This document shows positions 19,822 through 30,272 of a DNA stretch of 64,000 nt, one piece after another. The number at the start of each line of letters is the position of its first letter. Within the stretch, counting starts at the first letter, position 1. The notes beneath the pieces are model-generated. The model made no database searches and was not told where the DNA came from. It saw nothing but the letters and a program-made list of their open reading frames with translations. Position numbers and translations under genes: made by a program. Source of the DNA: Rhodococcus sp. B50 (GTDB taxonomy: Bacteria > Actinomycetota > Actinomycetes > Mycobacteriales > Mycobacteriaceae); assembly GCF_013602415.1 (NCBI RefSeq), contig NZ_WPAG02000002.1, positions 1,674,001 to 1,738,000 on the forward strand. The letters run 5' to 3'.

Positions 19822-19904
19822 GCTCACGACACCGGCAGAAGGCTCGCAACACCGTCGTCGGCCGACAGGACAGCGTTGCGAGCCCGCGTTCCGTGTTGCG
19901 AGCC
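19822..19904. repeat. Four copies of a GCTCGCAACAC-like motif between convergent genes
   Basis: The 106-base gap between mntR and truB carries GGCTCGCAAC at 19841-19850 and its exact reverse complement GTTGCGAGCC at 19875-19884 and 19895-19904. A weaker copy (GCTCACGACACCG) starts at 19822. The arms can form alternative hairpins, and GGACAG/CTGTCC can enclose both right-hand copies. It probably serves as a bidirectional terminator. The repetition also resembles a small extragenic palindromic element. Confidence 0.55.
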
Positions 19905-19912
19905 CTGTCCGA

Positions 19913-20836
19913 TCACATGTTGGCGGGCCGCACCACGAAGACGGCCGACGCGCGGCTGCCCTTCTCCTGGAGCAGCGCGGCTGCCCGCCCCCGGGAGTCG
20001 ACAGCAGCGTAGACGCCGCGCAGTCCGACGGGTTCGAGCCAGCGGCCGTTCGCGACCAGACCCGCTTCCTCGTCGCTGATGGTCCGGCATTCGAAGGCGG
20101 TGCGCACCGCCGCGTCGATGTCGAGGCTCGGTGACGGATCCTCCGCGAGCTGCTCGAGCGTGCGGGCGTGCCCGAGGTCGAACGGGCCGACCTGCGTGCG
20201 ACGCAGCATCGTGAGGTGACCACCCACCCCGAGGGCCGCACCGAGATCGCGTGCGAGCGCGCGGATATAGGTGCCGGACGAGCAGTCCACGTCCACGTCG
20301 AGGTCGACGAACCCGCCCTCGGGCACATCACGGCGCGCGCGGACGTCGAAGCGCGAGACCGTCACCGGCCGCGCCTTCAGCTCGACCGCTTCCCCCTCCC
20401 GCATTCGGGCGTAGGCGCGCTTCCCGTCGATCTTGATGGCGCTGACACTGGCGGGCACCTGCTGGATGTCGCCGGTCAGCGCGGCCACGGCCTCGGCGAT
20501 CTGTTCGTCGGTGACGTGGGTTGCGTCCGTCGTAGCGACGGTCTCGCCTTCGGCGTCGTCGGTCACGGTGCTCTGACCGAGACGCACGGTCGCGCTGTAC
20601 GACTTGGTCGTCAGCGCGAGCAGTCCGAGCAGTTTCGTGGCACGTTCGACGCCGAGTACGAGAACACCCGTCGCCATCGGGTCGAGTGTGCCCGCGTGCC
20701 CGACCTTGCGGGTACCGAGCAGTCGGCGGCAGCGGGCCACTACATCGTGGCTCGTCATGCCGGCAGGCTTGTCGACGACGAGCAGACCTGCGCGGGCGAG
20801 GGCCGGATGCTCCTGCGAGCGTGCGGGGTCGTTCAT
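19913..20836 (-). CDS. truB: tRNA pseudouridine(55) synthase
   Basis: TruB makes pseudouridine 55 in the T loop of tRNAs. The 307-residue protein contains the catalytic region RKVGHAGTLDPMATGVLVLG (Asp is the nucleophile), the KSYSATVRLGQST strand, and VPASVSAIKIDGKRAYARMREGE. The C-terminal domain carries CSSGTYIRALARDLG and an actinobacterial extension ending RAAALLQEKGSRASAVFVVRPANM. ATG 20836 overlaps the stop of pptT (TGATG), so the genes are coupled. Length and motifs fit well. Confidence 0.97.
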   Translation of the reverse strand: MNDPARSQEHPALARAGLLVVDKPAGMTSHDVVARCRRLLGTRKVGHAGTLDPMATGVLVLGVERATKLLGLLALTTKSYSATVRLGQSTVTDDAEGETVATTDATHVTDEQIAEAVAALTGDIQQVPASVSAIKIDGKRAYARMREGEAVELKARPVTVSRFDVRARRDVPEGGFVDLDVDVDCSSGTYIRALARDLGAALGVGGHLTMLRRTQVGPFDLGHARTLEQLAEDPSPSLDIDAAVRTAFECRTISDEEAGLVANGRWLEPVGLRGVYAAVDSRGRAAALLQEKGSRASAVFVVRPANM

Positions 20837-21543
20837 CAGCGCACCGTGATCGCGGTGAGGACGAGACCGTCGGCGATCAGCCATCGGCCGTCGAAGCCGG
20901 TCAGCGGCTTTCCGTCGACGGTGTCGCCCGGGACGAGCAACCGCGAATGGAAGGTGCCGGCCGTCGCGTCCGCGGCGGTGTCGCGCTCGAACGTGATGTG
21001 GGCGTCCTCGAAGCCCAGCCACCGCCGCGTGAGCGGGAACCACGCTTTGTAGGTGGCCTCCTTGGCACAGAACAGCAGACGGTCCCAGTGCAGGTCGTCG
21101 CCCGCCGAGGCGAGCCACTCGCGCTCGGCCTCGAGGCTCACCGCCGGCAGCACCCCGTCGGGGAGCACGTCGTGCGGTTCGGCGTCGATGCCGAGCGAAC
21201 GCACCTGCAGCGAATAACCCAGGACGGCACCGCGATAGCCGTCACAGTGGGTGAGGCTGCCGACGAGCCCGCGCGGCCAGATCGGATCGCCCTTCTCCCC
21301 GCGCAGCACCGGGGCGGGGTCGACGCCGAGCGTGCGCATGGCCTGCCGGGCACAGTGGCGGGCACCGGCGAACTCGCGCCGCCGCTTGTCCACCGCCCGC
21401 GCCACGAGCGGCTCCTCCTGGGGGTGCGGCCGCAGTCCCGGTGGGTCCTCGAACAACTCGGCTGCAGCGACGCCGTCCGGCACTATACGCCCGATCAGCG
21501 CCCCGCGCGTATCCGTCTTCTGCCCGGTGTCCGGTTCGGTCAC
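20836..21543 (-). CDS. pptT: 4'-phosphopantetheinyl transferase, Sfp/PptT type
   Basis: Transfers the phosphopantetheine arm of CoA to carrier-protein domains of polyketide, siderophore and mycolic-acid synthases. The 235 residues include GSLTHCDGYRGAVLG, the metal-binding RSLGIDAEPH and the catalytic LLFCAKEATYKAWFPL. The product starts at GTG 21543, which overlaps the stop of the upstream phosphoesterase. In mycobacteria PptT (Rv2794c) has the same neighbours: truB on one side and the opposing hydrolase PptH on the other. Confidence 0.94.
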   Translation of the reverse strand: MTEPDTGQKTDTRGALIGRIVPDGVAAAELFEDPPGLRPHPQEEPLVARAVDKRRREFAGARHCARQAMRTLGVDPAPVLRGEKGDPIWPRGLVGSLTHCDGYRGAVLGYSLQVRSLGIDAEPHDVLPDGVLPAVSLEAEREWLASAGDDLHWDRLLFCAKEATYKAWFPLTRRWLGFEDAHITFERDTAADATAGTFHSRLLVPGDTVDGKPLTGFDGRWLIADGLVLTAITVR

Positions 21544-22484
21544 CGCAACTCCTTCTCTCGTTGAGCCCGCATCTTCTCGGCCTCGGCTTCCATCTCGGGG
21601 GTCACGGTGAAGTGACCGCCCCACTTGTTCAGGCTGCCCGGCGGATACGCCGGGACGGGGAGGATCTGCCGCAGCGGCTGCTCCGGGAGTCCGCGTCGCT
21701 GCCATTCGCGCGGATAACCGACCGAGACCTCCTCGAAGCGCACCCCGTCGTAGTAGGTCGTCCGCGGAATGTGCAGGTGGCCGTAGACACTGCACAGCGC
21801 CCGGTAACGCAGGTGCCAGTCGGCCGTCTCGGTGGTGCCGCACCACAGCGCGAACTCGGGGTAGAACAGCATCCGGGTGGGTTCGCGTACCAGCGGGAAG
21901 TGGTTGATCAACACTGTGGGCAGGGCGGGATCGAGCGCGTCGAGCCGTGCCCGGGTCTGCTCCACCCGTACCCGGCACCAGGTGTCGCGAGTGACGTACG
22001 GATCCGGCTTCAGCAGGAACTCGTCGGTCGCGACGACGTTGCGTTCCCGCGCGAGCGCAAGGCCGTCCGCCTTCGTCGTGGTGCCGTCCGGGAGGAAGGA
22101 GTAGTCGTAGAGCAGGAACATCGGGACGAGCACCACCGGCCCGTCCTCACCCTCCCAGATCGGATAGGGATCCTCCGGAGTCAGCACGTCGAGTTCGCGG
22201 CACATCGTCACGAGGTAGTCGTAGCGGGCGACCCCGAACATCTGCACCGGGTCCTTGGCGGTCGTCCACAGTTCGTGGTTGCCGGGCACCCAGATGACCT
22301 TTGCGAACCGGCTGCGGAGCTGGGACAGCGCCCACCGGATGTCGTCGGTCTTCTCCGACACGTCCCCCGCGACGATCAACCAGTCGTCGGGCGACTCGGG
22401 ATGCAGATCCTCGGTGACCGGTCGATTGCCCCGATGACCCACATGGATGTCGCTGATCGCCCACAGCTTCGCTGCCACCGGCAC
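21540..22484 (-). CDS. Metallophosphoesterase, PptH (phosphopantetheinyl hydrolase)-like
   Basis: Calcineurin-like phosphoesterase. The metal-ligand motifs are in order: ISDIHVGHRG, VAGDVSEKTDD, WVPGNHELW, LINHFPL and VYGHLHIPR. Family knowledge: the mycobacterial neighbour of pptT (Rv2795c, PptH) removes phosphopantetheine from carrier proteins and so opposes PptT. The adjacency and overlapping start and stop here support the same role. GTG 22484 overlaps the MATE stop (TAGTG); GTG 22478 is better spaced from GGAGG and may be the true start. Product about 312-314 residues. Confidence 0.85.
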   Translation of the reverse strand: MPVAAKLWAISDIHVGHRGNRPVTEDLHPESPDDWLIVAGDVSEKTDDIRWALSQLRSRFAKVIWVPGNHELWTTAKDPVQMFGVARYDYLVTMCRELDVLTPEDPYPIWEGEDGPVVLVPMFLLYDYSFLPDGTTTKADGLALARERNVVATDEFLLKPDPYVTRDTWCRVRVEQTRARLDALDPALPTVLINHFPLVREPTRMLFYPEFALWCGTTETADWHLRYRALCSVYGHLHIPRTTYYDGVRFEEVSVGYPREWQRRGLPEQPLRQILPVPAYPPGSLNKWGGHFTVTPEMEAEAEKMRAQREKELR

Positions 22485-23875
22485 TAACCTCCCGACTCGT
22501 CGTGGACGCGCACCTGCCGGTCCGCGCCCGTCACCGCCCATCGTCCCGAGAGCGTGCGCCATACGACGGCGATCATTCGGAACACGATGAACACCGTAAG
22601 CCCCGTCCAGATACCCGCCAGACCCCAGTCGTACGCGAGCGACAGCCAGATCAACGGCAGGAACCCGAACAACGCCGAGGCGAGCGTCGCCGTGCGCAGG
22701 AATGCCGCGTCCCCCGCGCCGAGAAGAACTCCGTCGAGTGCGAACACGATTCCCGCGAGCGGCATGATCGCCACGAAGAACCACCATGCGATGCCGATCT
22801 GGTCGAGCACCGCAGCATCGCCGGTGAACAGACCCGGAATCACATCCCGGCCGAGGACGAAGATCACGGCGAGGACGGCGGCGAAGATCGCAGACCAGAC
22901 CGACAGGCGCCACGCCAGCCGAGACGCACCCCGCCGATCCGCCGCGCCGAGTGCAGCACCGACGAGAGCCTGCGCGGCGATCGCCAGCGAGTCCAAGGTC
23001 AGCGTCACGAAGTTCCACAGTTGCAGCACGACCTGATGGCCGGCCACCGCGGCAGCACCGAAACGGGCCGCTACCGCCGCCGCGGACAGGAAGCAGGCCT
23101 GGAACGCGAGACTGCGGGCGATCAGGTCGCGCCCGAGCCGCAGCTGCGCCCCGATCACCGCAGGACGTGGTCGCAGTGGGACGCCGGAGCGCAGCAGCGC
23201 GACCACGAACAGCACGGCCGACACGGACTGCCCGATCACATTGGCGACGGCGGAACCGACGAGTTCCCATCGAGGAGCGCCCAGGAGACCGTGGACCAGT
23301 ACCGGGCACAGCACCGCCGACAGGACGAGGCCCGCGATGACGAAGCGCAACGGCCGGATCGTGTCCTGGACCCCGCGCATCCAGCCGTTGCCGGCCAGGC
23401 CGATCAGGATGAGAGGTACTCCGAACAGCGCGACGCGCAGCCACGACACCGCCGCGTCGGCGATCTCGGCGTCGCCCGCGAGCAACCGCGCGACGGGTGC
23501 GGCCAGCGCCTGACCGACGATCAGAATCGCCAGTCCGACGATCATCGCCAGCCACGTCGCCTGCACACCTTCGCCGACCGCGTCGTCGTGCCGGTGGGCG
23601 CCGTGGAAGCGCGCCGCCCGCGAGGTGGTCCCGTACGACAGGAACGTGAGCTGGGTGCTGACCTGCGCGAGGATCAGCCCGCCGATCGCGAGACCGGCCA
23701 GGGGCAGAGCCCCGAGCCGGCCGACGACGGCGATGTCGAAGAGAAGGTAGAGCGGTTCGGCCGCGAGGACCCCGAGCGCGGGAACGGCGAGCCCGAAGAT
23801 GCGCCGTCCTGAGACTTCCGAGGGGGCCGACCCGCCGGGCGTGTCCGGGGCGGCCGACCCGCCGGGGGCCGTCAA
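22484..23875 (-). CDS. dinF: MATE-family efflux transporter (DinF type)
   Basis: Multidrug and toxic-compound extrusion protein of 463 residues with about 12 transmembrane helices. The N-terminal repeat begins GRRIFGLAVPALGVLAAEPLYLLFDIAVVG, a standard MATE opening. A conserved GHQVVLQLWNFVTL region lies in the middle and a second-half helix pair follows. The start is TTG 23875, which overlaps the nrnA stop (TTGA), so it is coupled to that gene. Same position as dinF (Rv2836c) in M. tuberculosis. Substrate unknown; likely Na+- or H+-driven export. Confidence 0.9.
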   Translation of the reverse strand: MTAPGGSAAPDTPGGSAPSEVSGRRIFGLAVPALGVLAAEPLYLLFDIAVVGRLGALPLAGLAIGGLILAQVSTQLTFLSYGTTSRAARFHGAHRHDDAVGEGVQATWLAMIVGLAILIVGQALAAPVARLLAGDAEIADAAVSWLRVALFGVPLILIGLAGNGWMRGVQDTIRPLRFVIAGLVLSAVLCPVLVHGLLGAPRWELVGSAVANVIGQSVSAVLFVVALLRSGVPLRPRPAVIGAQLRLGRDLIARSLAFQACFLSAAAVAARFGAAAVAGHQVVLQLWNFVTLTLDSLAIAAQALVGAALGAADRRGASRLAWRLSVWSAIFAAVLAVIFVLGRDVIPGLFTGDAAVLDQIGIAWWFFVAIMPLAGIVFALDGVLLGAGDAAFLRTATLASALFGFLPLIWLSLAYDWGLAGIWTGLTVFIVFRMIAVVWRTLSGRWAVTGADRQVRVHDESGG

Positions 23876-24939
23876 CCGAGCATGCCGCGCAGTGCGGCGA
23901 CGATCCGATCGGTGTCGCCGTGGGCGGTGTACCCTGCGGCCAGCCGATGCCCCCCACCGCCGAGCGCGGTGGCGACGGCCGATACGTCCACCGCAGTCTT
24001 CGCACGCAGCGAGACGGTCCACTCTTCGGGAGCGACCTCCTTGAACACCGCGGCGACCTCGGCTTCGGCGGTGGTGCGCACGATGTCGATGACGCTCTCG
24101 ACCTCTTCCGGGCCGAGATGCGCCGAGTCGGTGCGTCGGACGAACGCGTAGACCAGTCCCCTGCCCTGCGCGGCATCGCGTTCGAGCGTGGCCGTGGCCA
24201 GCACCGACGACAGCATCGGCAGCCAGCCGAAAGGATGGGTATCGAGCAGCGTCCGTGTGATCGACGTGCCGTCGATCCCGGTGGCCAGGAGACGCTCGGC
24301 GAGTCCGTGGGCCTGCGGGCGGCCCCACCGGAACGATCCGGTGTCGGTCACCAGTCCCGCATACAGGCAGTGCGCGAGCGCGGCGTCGATCTCGACACCC
24401 CACGCATCGAAGAGGTCCGCGAGCACCATCGCCGTGGCCTCGGACTCCGGATCGATGAGGTTGTGGGTGCCGAACCGCGTGTTGGACAGGTGGTGGTCGA
24501 TCACCAGGACGTTCGGAGCGGTGTCGAGGCGATCGCGCAGAACCCCGAGACGGCCCGCGGTGCCACAGTCGACAGTGACCACGAGATCGACTTCGCGGCG
24601 CACGTCCGCCACCGGGGCGACCAGGTGCCTGCCCGGCAGCGATCGCATCGATTCCGGCATGCTCGCGGGCGAACCGAAGGCGACCTGCACGGCGACACCG
24701 CGCCGCTCGAGTGCGAGCCCGAGAGCCAGACCGCTGCCGAGGGTGTCGGCATCGGGATTGATGTGGCACAGCACCGTGACTGTTGCCGCCGCGTCGAGCA
24801 GAGCGACGGCACCGTGCAGGTCGACGGACCCTGACGGGACGAGCGGGACGCCGACATCGTCCCGGTGCGCCGGAATCACCGGCGGGTTCGGATCGGGCAC
24901 CGGTGCGTTATTCGTCGTCGTCACCGGCATCGCGCTCAC
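23872..24939 (-). CDS. nrnA: DHH/DHHA1 nanoRNase / pAp phosphatase (NrnA family)
   Basis: NrnA-type enzymes degrade very short RNAs or cyclic-dinucleotide linear products and dephosphorylate pAp. Motifs are all present: [28 protein letters not shown] within [25 protein letters not shown], and the C-terminal DHHA1 loop [18 protein letters not shown] 24939 has AAGGAG 4 bases upstream; ATG 24930 is an alternative. The gene overlaps the 3' end of rbfA by about 30 bases. In mycobacteria the homologue (Rv2837c) also hydrolyses c-di-AMP. Confidence 0.93.
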   Translation of the reverse strand: MSAMPVTTTNNAPVPDPNPPVIPAHRDDVGVPLVPSGSVDLHGAVALLDAAATVTVLCHINPDADTLGSGLALGLALERRGVAVQVAFGSPASMPESMRSLPGRHLVAPVADVRREVDLVVTVDCGTAGRLGVLRDRLDTAPNVLVIDHHLSNTRFGTHNLIDPESEATAMVLADLFDAWGVEIDAALAHCLYAGLVTDTGSFRWGRPQAHGLAERLLATGIDGTSITRTLLDTHPFGWLPMLSSVLATATLERDAAQGRGLVYAFVRRTDSAHLGPEEVESVIDIVRTTAEAEVAAVFKEVAPEEWTVSLRAKTAVDVSAVATALGGGGHRLAAGYTAHGDTDRIVAALRGMLG

Positions 24940-25366
24940 GGGGCTCCTTGTAGGGATCGGCGTCGCCGGCCGGAACGGCACCTTCACGAGCACGAGCGAC
25001 CTCGTTGTCGGCTGCGCGAGCACGTTCGAGGAGTTCTTCCATGTGACGGGCCGTATCGGGCACCGTGTCGGTGACGAACGTCAGCGTGGGGGTGAACCGC
25101 ACACCCGTGCCCGCCCCCACCTTGGAGCGGAGCACACCCTTGGCCTTCTCGAGCCCCGCAGCGGCGGCGGCGTGATCGGGTTCGGTGTTCAGATCCGCGC
25201 CCCGAACCGTGTAGTACACGGTGGCGTCGTGCAGATCCGCGGTGACCTTCGCGTCGGTGATCGTCACGAACTCGAGCCGCGGATCCTTGATCTCGAGATC
25301 GATGGCGGTCGCCACGATGGTGGCAATGCGCTTCGCGAGTCGGCGGGCCCGTGCTGGATCGGCCAT
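24908..25366 (-). CDS. rbfA: 30S ribosome-binding factor A
   Basis: RbfA helps mature the 16S rRNA 5' end. The 152-residue protein has the KH-like fold signature: [26 protein letters not shown], then [22 protein letters not shown] and [25 protein letters not shown]. It ends in a charged tail of Arg, Glu and Asp. The gene is placed after infB and DUF503 and before nrnA, a widely conserved order. Confidence 0.95.
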   Translation of the reverse strand: MADPARARRLAKRIATIVATAIDLEIKDPRLEFVTITDAKVTADLHDATVYYTVRGADLNTEPDHAAAAAGLEKAKGVLRSKVGAGTGVRFTPTLTFVTDTVPDTARHMEELLERARAADNEVARAREGAVPAGDADPYKEPRERDAGDDDE

Positions 25367-25419
25367 GTCGTTCGTTCCCTTCTGTGGCCGCCGGCCGGCG
25401 GCCCGTCGTGCGGCCCGGA

Positions 25420-25710
25420 TCAGTCCTCGGGCCCGAACAGCCTGCGCCTGACCGACAGCAGGTCGAGTTCGGGCCGCTGGGCGACCAGCCGCTCACACTT
25501 GTCCAGTATCTCCCCGACGTGCGCGAGATCGGAGGCGACAACCGCCACACCCACCCGCGCACGGCGGTACAGATCGTGTTCCCCGGTTTCGGCGACGGAC
25601 ACCCCGAGCCGGCGCAATTCTGCGACCACCGGGCGGATCGCCGATCGTTTCTGCTTGAGCGAATGCACGTCGCCGAGAAGCAGGTCGAGTTCGAGTGCTC
25701 CCAGGTACAT
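25420..25710 (-). CDS. DUF503 (YlxP-like) protein
   Basis: A 96-residue protein starting [19 protein letters not shown], with the DUF503 pattern ([43 protein letters not shown]). YlxP-like proteins sit next to infB/rbfA in many bacteria and have a ferredoxin-like fold. Their role is thought to be in ribosome assembly but is not firmly established. The start is the ATG at 25710; longer upstream frames lack an appropriate family match. Confidence 0.88.
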   Translation of the reverse strand: MYLGALELDLLLGDVHSLKQKRSAIRPVVAELRRLGVSVAETGEHDLYRRARVGVAVVASDLAHVGEILDKCERLVAQRPELDLLSVRRRLFGPED

Positions 25711-25795
25711 CCGTTCCTCCCGTCGACGAGTCGGACATCCCGACACGCCCGTGGCGGCGAACGACGAATCGTTCACCGCCACGGGCGCGGGTGGA

Positions 25796-28687
25796 TCAGT
25801 CGCGCGGCTTCTCGCGCAACTCGTACGCCTCGATCACGTCGCCGACCTTGATGTCGGAGTAGGTGATCGTCAAACCGCACTCGAAGCCCTCGCGGACCTC
25901 GGTGACGTCGTCCTTCTCGCGGCGCAGCGACGAGATGGTGACCGTCTCGGCCACGACGTTGTTGTCGCGGATGAGGCGGGCCTTCGCGTTGCGCTTGACG
26001 ATGCCGGACTGCACGAGGCAACCCGCGATGTTACCGATCTTCGACGACTTGAAGATCGCGCGGATCTCGGCGCGGCCGAGCTCGACCTCCTCGTAGATCG
26101 GCTTGAGCATGCCCTTGAGGGCCTTCTCCACTTCGTCGATCGCCTGGTAGATGACCGAGTAGTAGCGGATGTCGACACCCTCGCGGTTCGCGAGCTCGGT
26201 GGCCTTGCCCTCGGCGCGGACGTTGAAGCCGATGATCACGGCGTTCGACGCGGCAGCGAGGTTGACGTTGGTCTCGGTGACACCACCGACACCGCGGTCG
26301 ATGACCCGCAGGCGCACCTCGTCGTCGATCTCGATACCCATGAGCGCCTCTTCGAGGGCTTCGACGGTACCCGAGTTGTCGCCCTTGAGGATGAGGTTGA
26401 GCTCGTTGTGCTCCTTGAGCGCGGCATCGAGGTCCTCGAGACTGATGCGCTTGCGGCTGCGTGCTGCAAGTGCGTTGCGCTTGCGAGCATTACGCCGGTC
26501 GGCGATCTGACGCGCGATGCGGTCCTCTTCGACGACGACCAGGTTGTCGCCGGCGCCGGGCACCGACGTGAAGCCGACGACCTGGACCGGACGCGACGGC
26601 AGTGCCTCGAGCACATCTTCACCGTGCTCGTCGACCATGCGGCGCACGCGGCCGTAGGCGTCGCCGGCGACGATCGAGTCGCCGACCCGCAGGGTGCCGC
26701 GCTGGATGAGGACGGTGGCCACCGGACCGCGACCGCGGTCGAGGTGCGCCTCGATGGCGACGCCCTGCGCCTCCATGTCCGGGTTGGCACGTAGATCGAG
26801 CGCTGCGTCGGCGGTGAGCAGCACCGCTTCGAGCAGTTGGTCGATGTGCAGGTTCTGCTTCGCGGAGATGTCGACGAACATGGTCTCGCCGCCGTACTCC
26901 TCCGCGACCAGCCCGTACTCGGTGAGCTGCTGCCGGATCTTCTGAGGGTTCGCACCCTCCTTGTCGATCTTGTTCACCGCGACCACGATCGGAACGTCCG
27001 CGGCCTGTGCGTGGTTGATCGCCTCCACCGTCTGCGGCATGACGCCGTCGTCGGCGGCGACCACGAGGATCGCGATGTCCGTCGACTTGGCACCGCGGGC
27101 ACGCATGGCGGTGAACGCCTCGTGACCCGGGGTGTCGATGAAGGTGATCAGGCGATCTTCACCGTTGAGGTGCGTCATCACCTGGTAGGCACCGATGTGC
27201 TGGGTGATGCCACCGGCCTCACCCTCACCGACGTTCTCCTTACGGATCGTGTCGAGCAGGCGGGTCTTGCCGTGGTCGACGTGACCCATGACGGTGACCA
27301 CCGGCGGACGCTGCTGGAGGTCTTCCTCGCCGCCCTCGTCCTCGCCGTACTGGATGTCGAACGACTCGAGCAGTTCGCGGTCCTCGTCCTCGGGCGAGAC
27401 GACCTGCACGACGTAGTTCATCTCCGAGCCGAGCAGCTCGAGGATGTCGTCGTTCACCGACTGAGTGGCCGTGACCATCTCACCGAGGTTGAACAGCGCC
27501 TGAACCAGGGCCGACGGGTTGGCGTCGATCTTCTCGGCGAAGTCCGACAGCGACGCGCCGCGAGCGAGACGGATGGTCTCGCCGTTGCCACGCGGCAACC
27601 GCACACCGCCGACCGACGGCGCCTGCATCGAATCGTATTCCTGCCGCTTCTGCCGCTTCGACTTGCGACCACGACGCGGAGCGCCACCGGGACGACCGAA
27701 CGCGCCGGCTGCACCGCCGCGACCGCGGCCACCGCCGCCGCCACCGGGGCGACCGCGGAAACCACCGGGAGCGCCTGCACCGGCAGGTGCGCCGCCACCG
27801 CCACCGGCACCGCCACCGCGGTAACCGCCGCCACCGCCGCCGGGGCGTCCACCGGGAGCTCCGCCGGGGCGGCCCGGACGGCCGGACGCGGCCGGACGTG
27901 CAGCACGCTGCGGCATCGCACCCGGGTTGGGACGCGGAGGCATCGAGCCCGGGGACGGACGGGGTCCGCCCTGACCGGGAGCGGGACGAGGTCCGCCCTG
28001 TCCCGGAGCGGGACGAGGTCCGCCCTGTCCCGGAGCGGGACGCGGGCCACCGGGACCCGCCGCGGGACGTCCCTGTCCGGGCGTCGGCCGGGGGCCGCCC
28101 TGACCGGGGGTCGGACGCGGTCCGCCCGGGCCGGGACGCGGACCACTCGGACGCGGCGCCGGACGCTCGGCCGGCGCCGAGGAGTACGGATTGTTACCGA
28201 CGCGCGGGGTCTTCGGACCCGGACGCGGACCGGCCGGCTTGGGGCCGGGCTTGGCCGCGGGAGCCTGCGGCGTCGGGCTGGGAGCCTGCGCAGCCGGGGC
28301 CTGCGGTGCCGCCTCGGCGGCGGGCGCCTGAGGCGCGGGAGCCGCAGGCTTCTCCTCCGGTGCCGGAACCGGCTTGGGAGCGGCCGGCTTCGGTGCACCC
28401 GGCTTCGGACGTGCGGCCTCGGCCGCGGGAGCCGGGCTCGCAGGGGTGGGCCGGGGACCCGGCCGGGGCGCACCGGGCTTCGGTGCGGAGGTGGGTGCAG
28501 CCTTCGCAGCTGCGCCGTCGCCTTCGGTCTTGCCGAACGATTCGCGCAGACGACGCGCGACCGGTGGTTCGACGGTCGAGGACGCGGACTTGACGAACTC
28601 GCCCTGTTCCTTCAGGCGTGCGAGTAGTTCCTTACTGGTGACACCGAGTTCTTTCGCCAACTCGTGCACGCGGGCCTTGCCTGCCAC
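25796..28687 (-). CDS. infB: Translation initiation factor IF-2
   Basis: IF-2 delivers formyl-Met-tRNA to the 30S subunit. GTG 28687 ([16 protein letters not shown]) has GAGGAG 4 bases upstream. Domain order over 963 residues: IF2_N, then a long low-complexity Pro/Gly/Ala/Arg linker (about residues 60-360), then a second IF2_N-like segment ([16 protein letters not shown]). The G domain follows with [24 protein letters not shown] and NKIDKEGA motifs, then the beta-barrel and C-terminal domains. The linker carries near-identical GQGGPRPAP repeats. It is longer than the mycobacterial protein because of this linker. Confidence 0.97.
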   Translation of the reverse strand: MAGKARVHELAKELGVTSKELLARLKEQGEFVKSASSTVEPPVARRLRESFGKTEGDGAAAKAAPTSAPKPGAPRPGPRPTPASPAPAAEAARPKPGAPKPAAPKPVPAPEEKPAAPAPQAPAAEAAPQAPAAQAPSPTPQAPAAKPGPKPAGPRPGPKTPRVGNNPYSSAPAERPAPRPSGPRPGPGGPRPTPGQGGPRPTPGQGRPAAGPGGPRPAPGQGGPRPAPGQGGPRPAPGQGGPRPSPGSMPPRPNPGAMPQRAARPAASGRPGRPGGAPGGRPGGGGGGYRGGGAGGGGGAPAGAGAPGGFRGRPGGGGGGRGRGGAAGAFGRPGGAPRRGRKSKRQKRQEYDSMQAPSVGGVRLPRGNGETIRLARGASLSDFAEKIDANPSALVQALFNLGEMVTATQSVNDDILELLGSEMNYVVQVVSPEDEDRELLESFDIQYGEDEGGEEDLQQRPPVVTVMGHVDHGKTRLLDTIRKENVGEGEAGGITQHIGAYQVMTHLNGEDRLITFIDTPGHEAFTAMRARGAKSTDIAILVVAADDGVMPQTVEAINHAQAADVPIVVAVNKIDKEGANPQKIRQQLTEYGLVAEEYGGETMFVDISAKQNLHIDQLLEAVLLTADAALDLRANPDMEAQGVAIEAHLDRGRGPVATVLIQRGTLRVGDSIVAGDAYGRVRRMVDEHGEDVLEALPSRPVQVVGFTSVPGAGDNLVVVEEDRIARQIADRRNARKRNALAARSRKRISLEDLDAALKEHNELNLILKGDNSGTVEALEEALMGIEIDDEVRLRVIDRGVGGVTETNVNLAAASNAVIIGFNVRAEGKATELANREGVDIRYYSVIYQAIDEVEKALKGMLKPIYEEVELGRAEIRAIFKSSKIGNIAGCLVQSGIVKRNAKARLIRDNNVVAETVTISSLRREKDDVTEVREGFECGLTITYSDIKVGDVIEAYELREKPRD
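27964..28044. repeat. Three tandem 27-bp repeats inside infB
   Basis: Units at 27964-27990, 27991-28017 and 28018-28044 differ by only a few bases and encode GPRPAPGQG repeats in the IF-2 linker. Degenerate copies flank them on both sides. Copy number is likely variable between strains through slippage. Confidence 0.85.
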
Positions 28688-28890
28688 TGCTCTCCTCACT
28701 GATGAGGTCGAGCGGCCGACTGCCCGCACGACCTCGGGTTATCTCCGATGGACGTTCATCGCTGGTGCTTCACGGTGTGCTCATGAGTGTTCGTGCCTGT
28801 TCTTCTCAGAGTGCGATGTCACTGTTGGTGTTCCTCGTCTTCGTTCCCACGGTCGTCGTACCGGCCGAGGCCGATTCGATGCGTCCGTGA

Positions 28891-29199
28891 TCACTGTTCC
28901 GTGGACCCGACCAGCTGATCCAGCGCTGTGGTGTCCGGATTTCCGGTCACGCGCAGTGCCCTGCCGAATGCTCGACGCCGAACCGCCAGGCCCAGACATT
29001 CCGGAGTGGGATGCAACCACGCACCTCGCCCGGGAAGCCTGCGTCGGGGATCGGGAATCACGGCGAAACCTGACGGTTCCGTATCGCGCGCCACCACCCG
29101 GAGCAGTTCGGCAGTCAGCCTTCGCTGCCGACATCCGACACAGGTACGCACCGCAGAGGCACGTTCCCCGCCGGTCGAGGACAGGTCATGCTGAACCAT
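28891..29199 (-). CDS. ylxR: YlxR (DUF448) nucleic-acid-binding protein
   Basis: A 102-residue protein from ATG 29199. It shows the YlxR signature: [14 protein letters not shown] (CxxC), LLRVVARD, and [16 protein letters not shown], then the Cys-containing [21 protein letters not shown] helix. YlxR sits between nusA and infB in most bacteria and is described as an RNA- or nucleoid-associated protein. The 203 bases between ylxR and infB contain no further ORF that I can support. Confidence 0.9.
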   Translation of the reverse strand: MVQHDLSSTGGERASAVRTCVGCRQRRLTAELLRVVARDTEPSGFAVIPDPRRRLPGRGAWLHPTPECLGLAVRRRAFGRALRVTGNPDTTALDQLVGSTEQ

Positions 29200-29243
29200 C
29201 GACCACTGTACCGCTGTTTTGCCCGGAATCCCGCATCCCACTC

Positions 29244-30272
29244 CTACGAGCCTGTCGAGCCGCCGCGGGAATCGTCCTTCCCGGCGGGCGCGGCGTCGCT
29301 GCGGATGTCGATGCGCCACCCGGTCAGGCGGGCCGCGAGCCGGGCATTCTGCCCTTCCTTGCCGATCGCGAGAGACAGCTGGAAGTCGGGAACGACGACA
29401 CGGGCGGCGCGCGCGTCGGGGTCGACGACCGTGACCGACACCACCTTCGACGGCGACAGCGCGTTACCCACGAACTTCGCGGGGTCCTCGTCGTAGTCGA
29501 TGATGTCGATCTTCTCCTCGCCGAGTTCGCGCATCACGTTGCGCACTCGCTGCCCCATCGGGCCGATACACGCACCCTTGGCGTTGAGGCCCGGCACGGT
29601 CGAATGCACGGCGATCTTGGAGCGGTGCCCGGCCTCACGGGCGACCGCAACGATCTCCACCGACTCGTCGGCGATCTCCGGGACCTCGAGGGCGAACAGC
29701 TTGCGCACCAGATTGGGGTGCGTCCGCGACAGGGTGATCTGCGGGCCGCGCTGCCCGCGGGAGACGCCCACGACGTAGCACTTGATGCGGTCGCCGTGCT
29801 CGTAGGTCTCCCCCGGCACCTGCTCTGCCGGCGGGATCAGTCCCTCGGCGTTGTTCGTCTCGCCACCGATCTTCACGACGACCATGCCGCGGGCGTTGGC
29901 ACGCGAGTCGCGCTGCACGACACCACTGACGATCTCGCCCTCGTGGGTCGCGAACTCACCGAAGCGCTGCTCGTGCTCGGCGTCGCGGATGCGCTGCATG
30001 ATGACCTGGCGCGCGGTGGTCGCCGCGATCCGGCCGAAGTCCTCGGGGGTGTCGTCCCACTCGGCGATCAGGTTGCCGTCGGCGTCGCGCTCCTCGGCCA
30101 GGACCTGGATGGCGCCGGTCTTCGTGTCGACCACGACCCGCGCGTGCGGCTGATGTCCGTCGACATGCCGGTACGCCGTGAGCAGGGCCGTCTCGAGCGT
30201 CGCGATGAGCTCGTCGAACGGGATGTTCTTCTCCGCCTCGAGCATGCGCAGGGCGGCGATCTCGATATTCAC
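29244..30272 (-). CDS. nusA: Transcription termination/antitermination factor NusA
   Basis: NusA binds RNA polymerase and modulates pausing, termination and antitermination. The 342 residues show an N-terminal RNAP-binding domain ([19 protein letters not shown]), an S1 domain ([22 protein letters not shown]), then KH1 and KH2 ([19 protein letters not shown] and [20 protein letters not shown]). The C-terminal acidic repeats of E. coli NusA are absent, as expected in actinobacteria. Its ATG overlaps the rimP stop (ATGA). Confidence 0.97.
   Translation of the reverse strand: MNIEIAALRMLEAEKNIPFDELIATLETALLTAYRHVDGHQPHARVVVDTKTGAIQVLAEERDADGNLIAEWDDTPEDFGRIAATTARQVIMQRIRDAEHEQRFGEFATHEGEIVSGVVQRDSRANARGMVVVKIGGETNNAEGLIPPAEQVPGETYEHGDRIKCYVVGVSRGQRGPQITLSRTHPNLVRKLFALEVPEIADESVEIVAVAREAGHRSKIAVHSTVPGLNAKGACIGPMGQRVRNVMRELGEEKIDIIDYDEDPAKFVGNALSPSKVVSVTVVDPDARAARVVVPDFQLSLAIGKEGQNARLAARLTGWRIDIRSDAAPAGKDDSRGGSTGS

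Noticed and set aside
27964..28044. CRISPR array
   Set aside because: Repeats are contiguous without spacers and lie in frame within infB.
26837..28627. 596-codon plus-strand frame over infB
   Set aside because: Mirror of the infB repeats; low-complexity Arg/Gly/Thr sequence with no family pattern.
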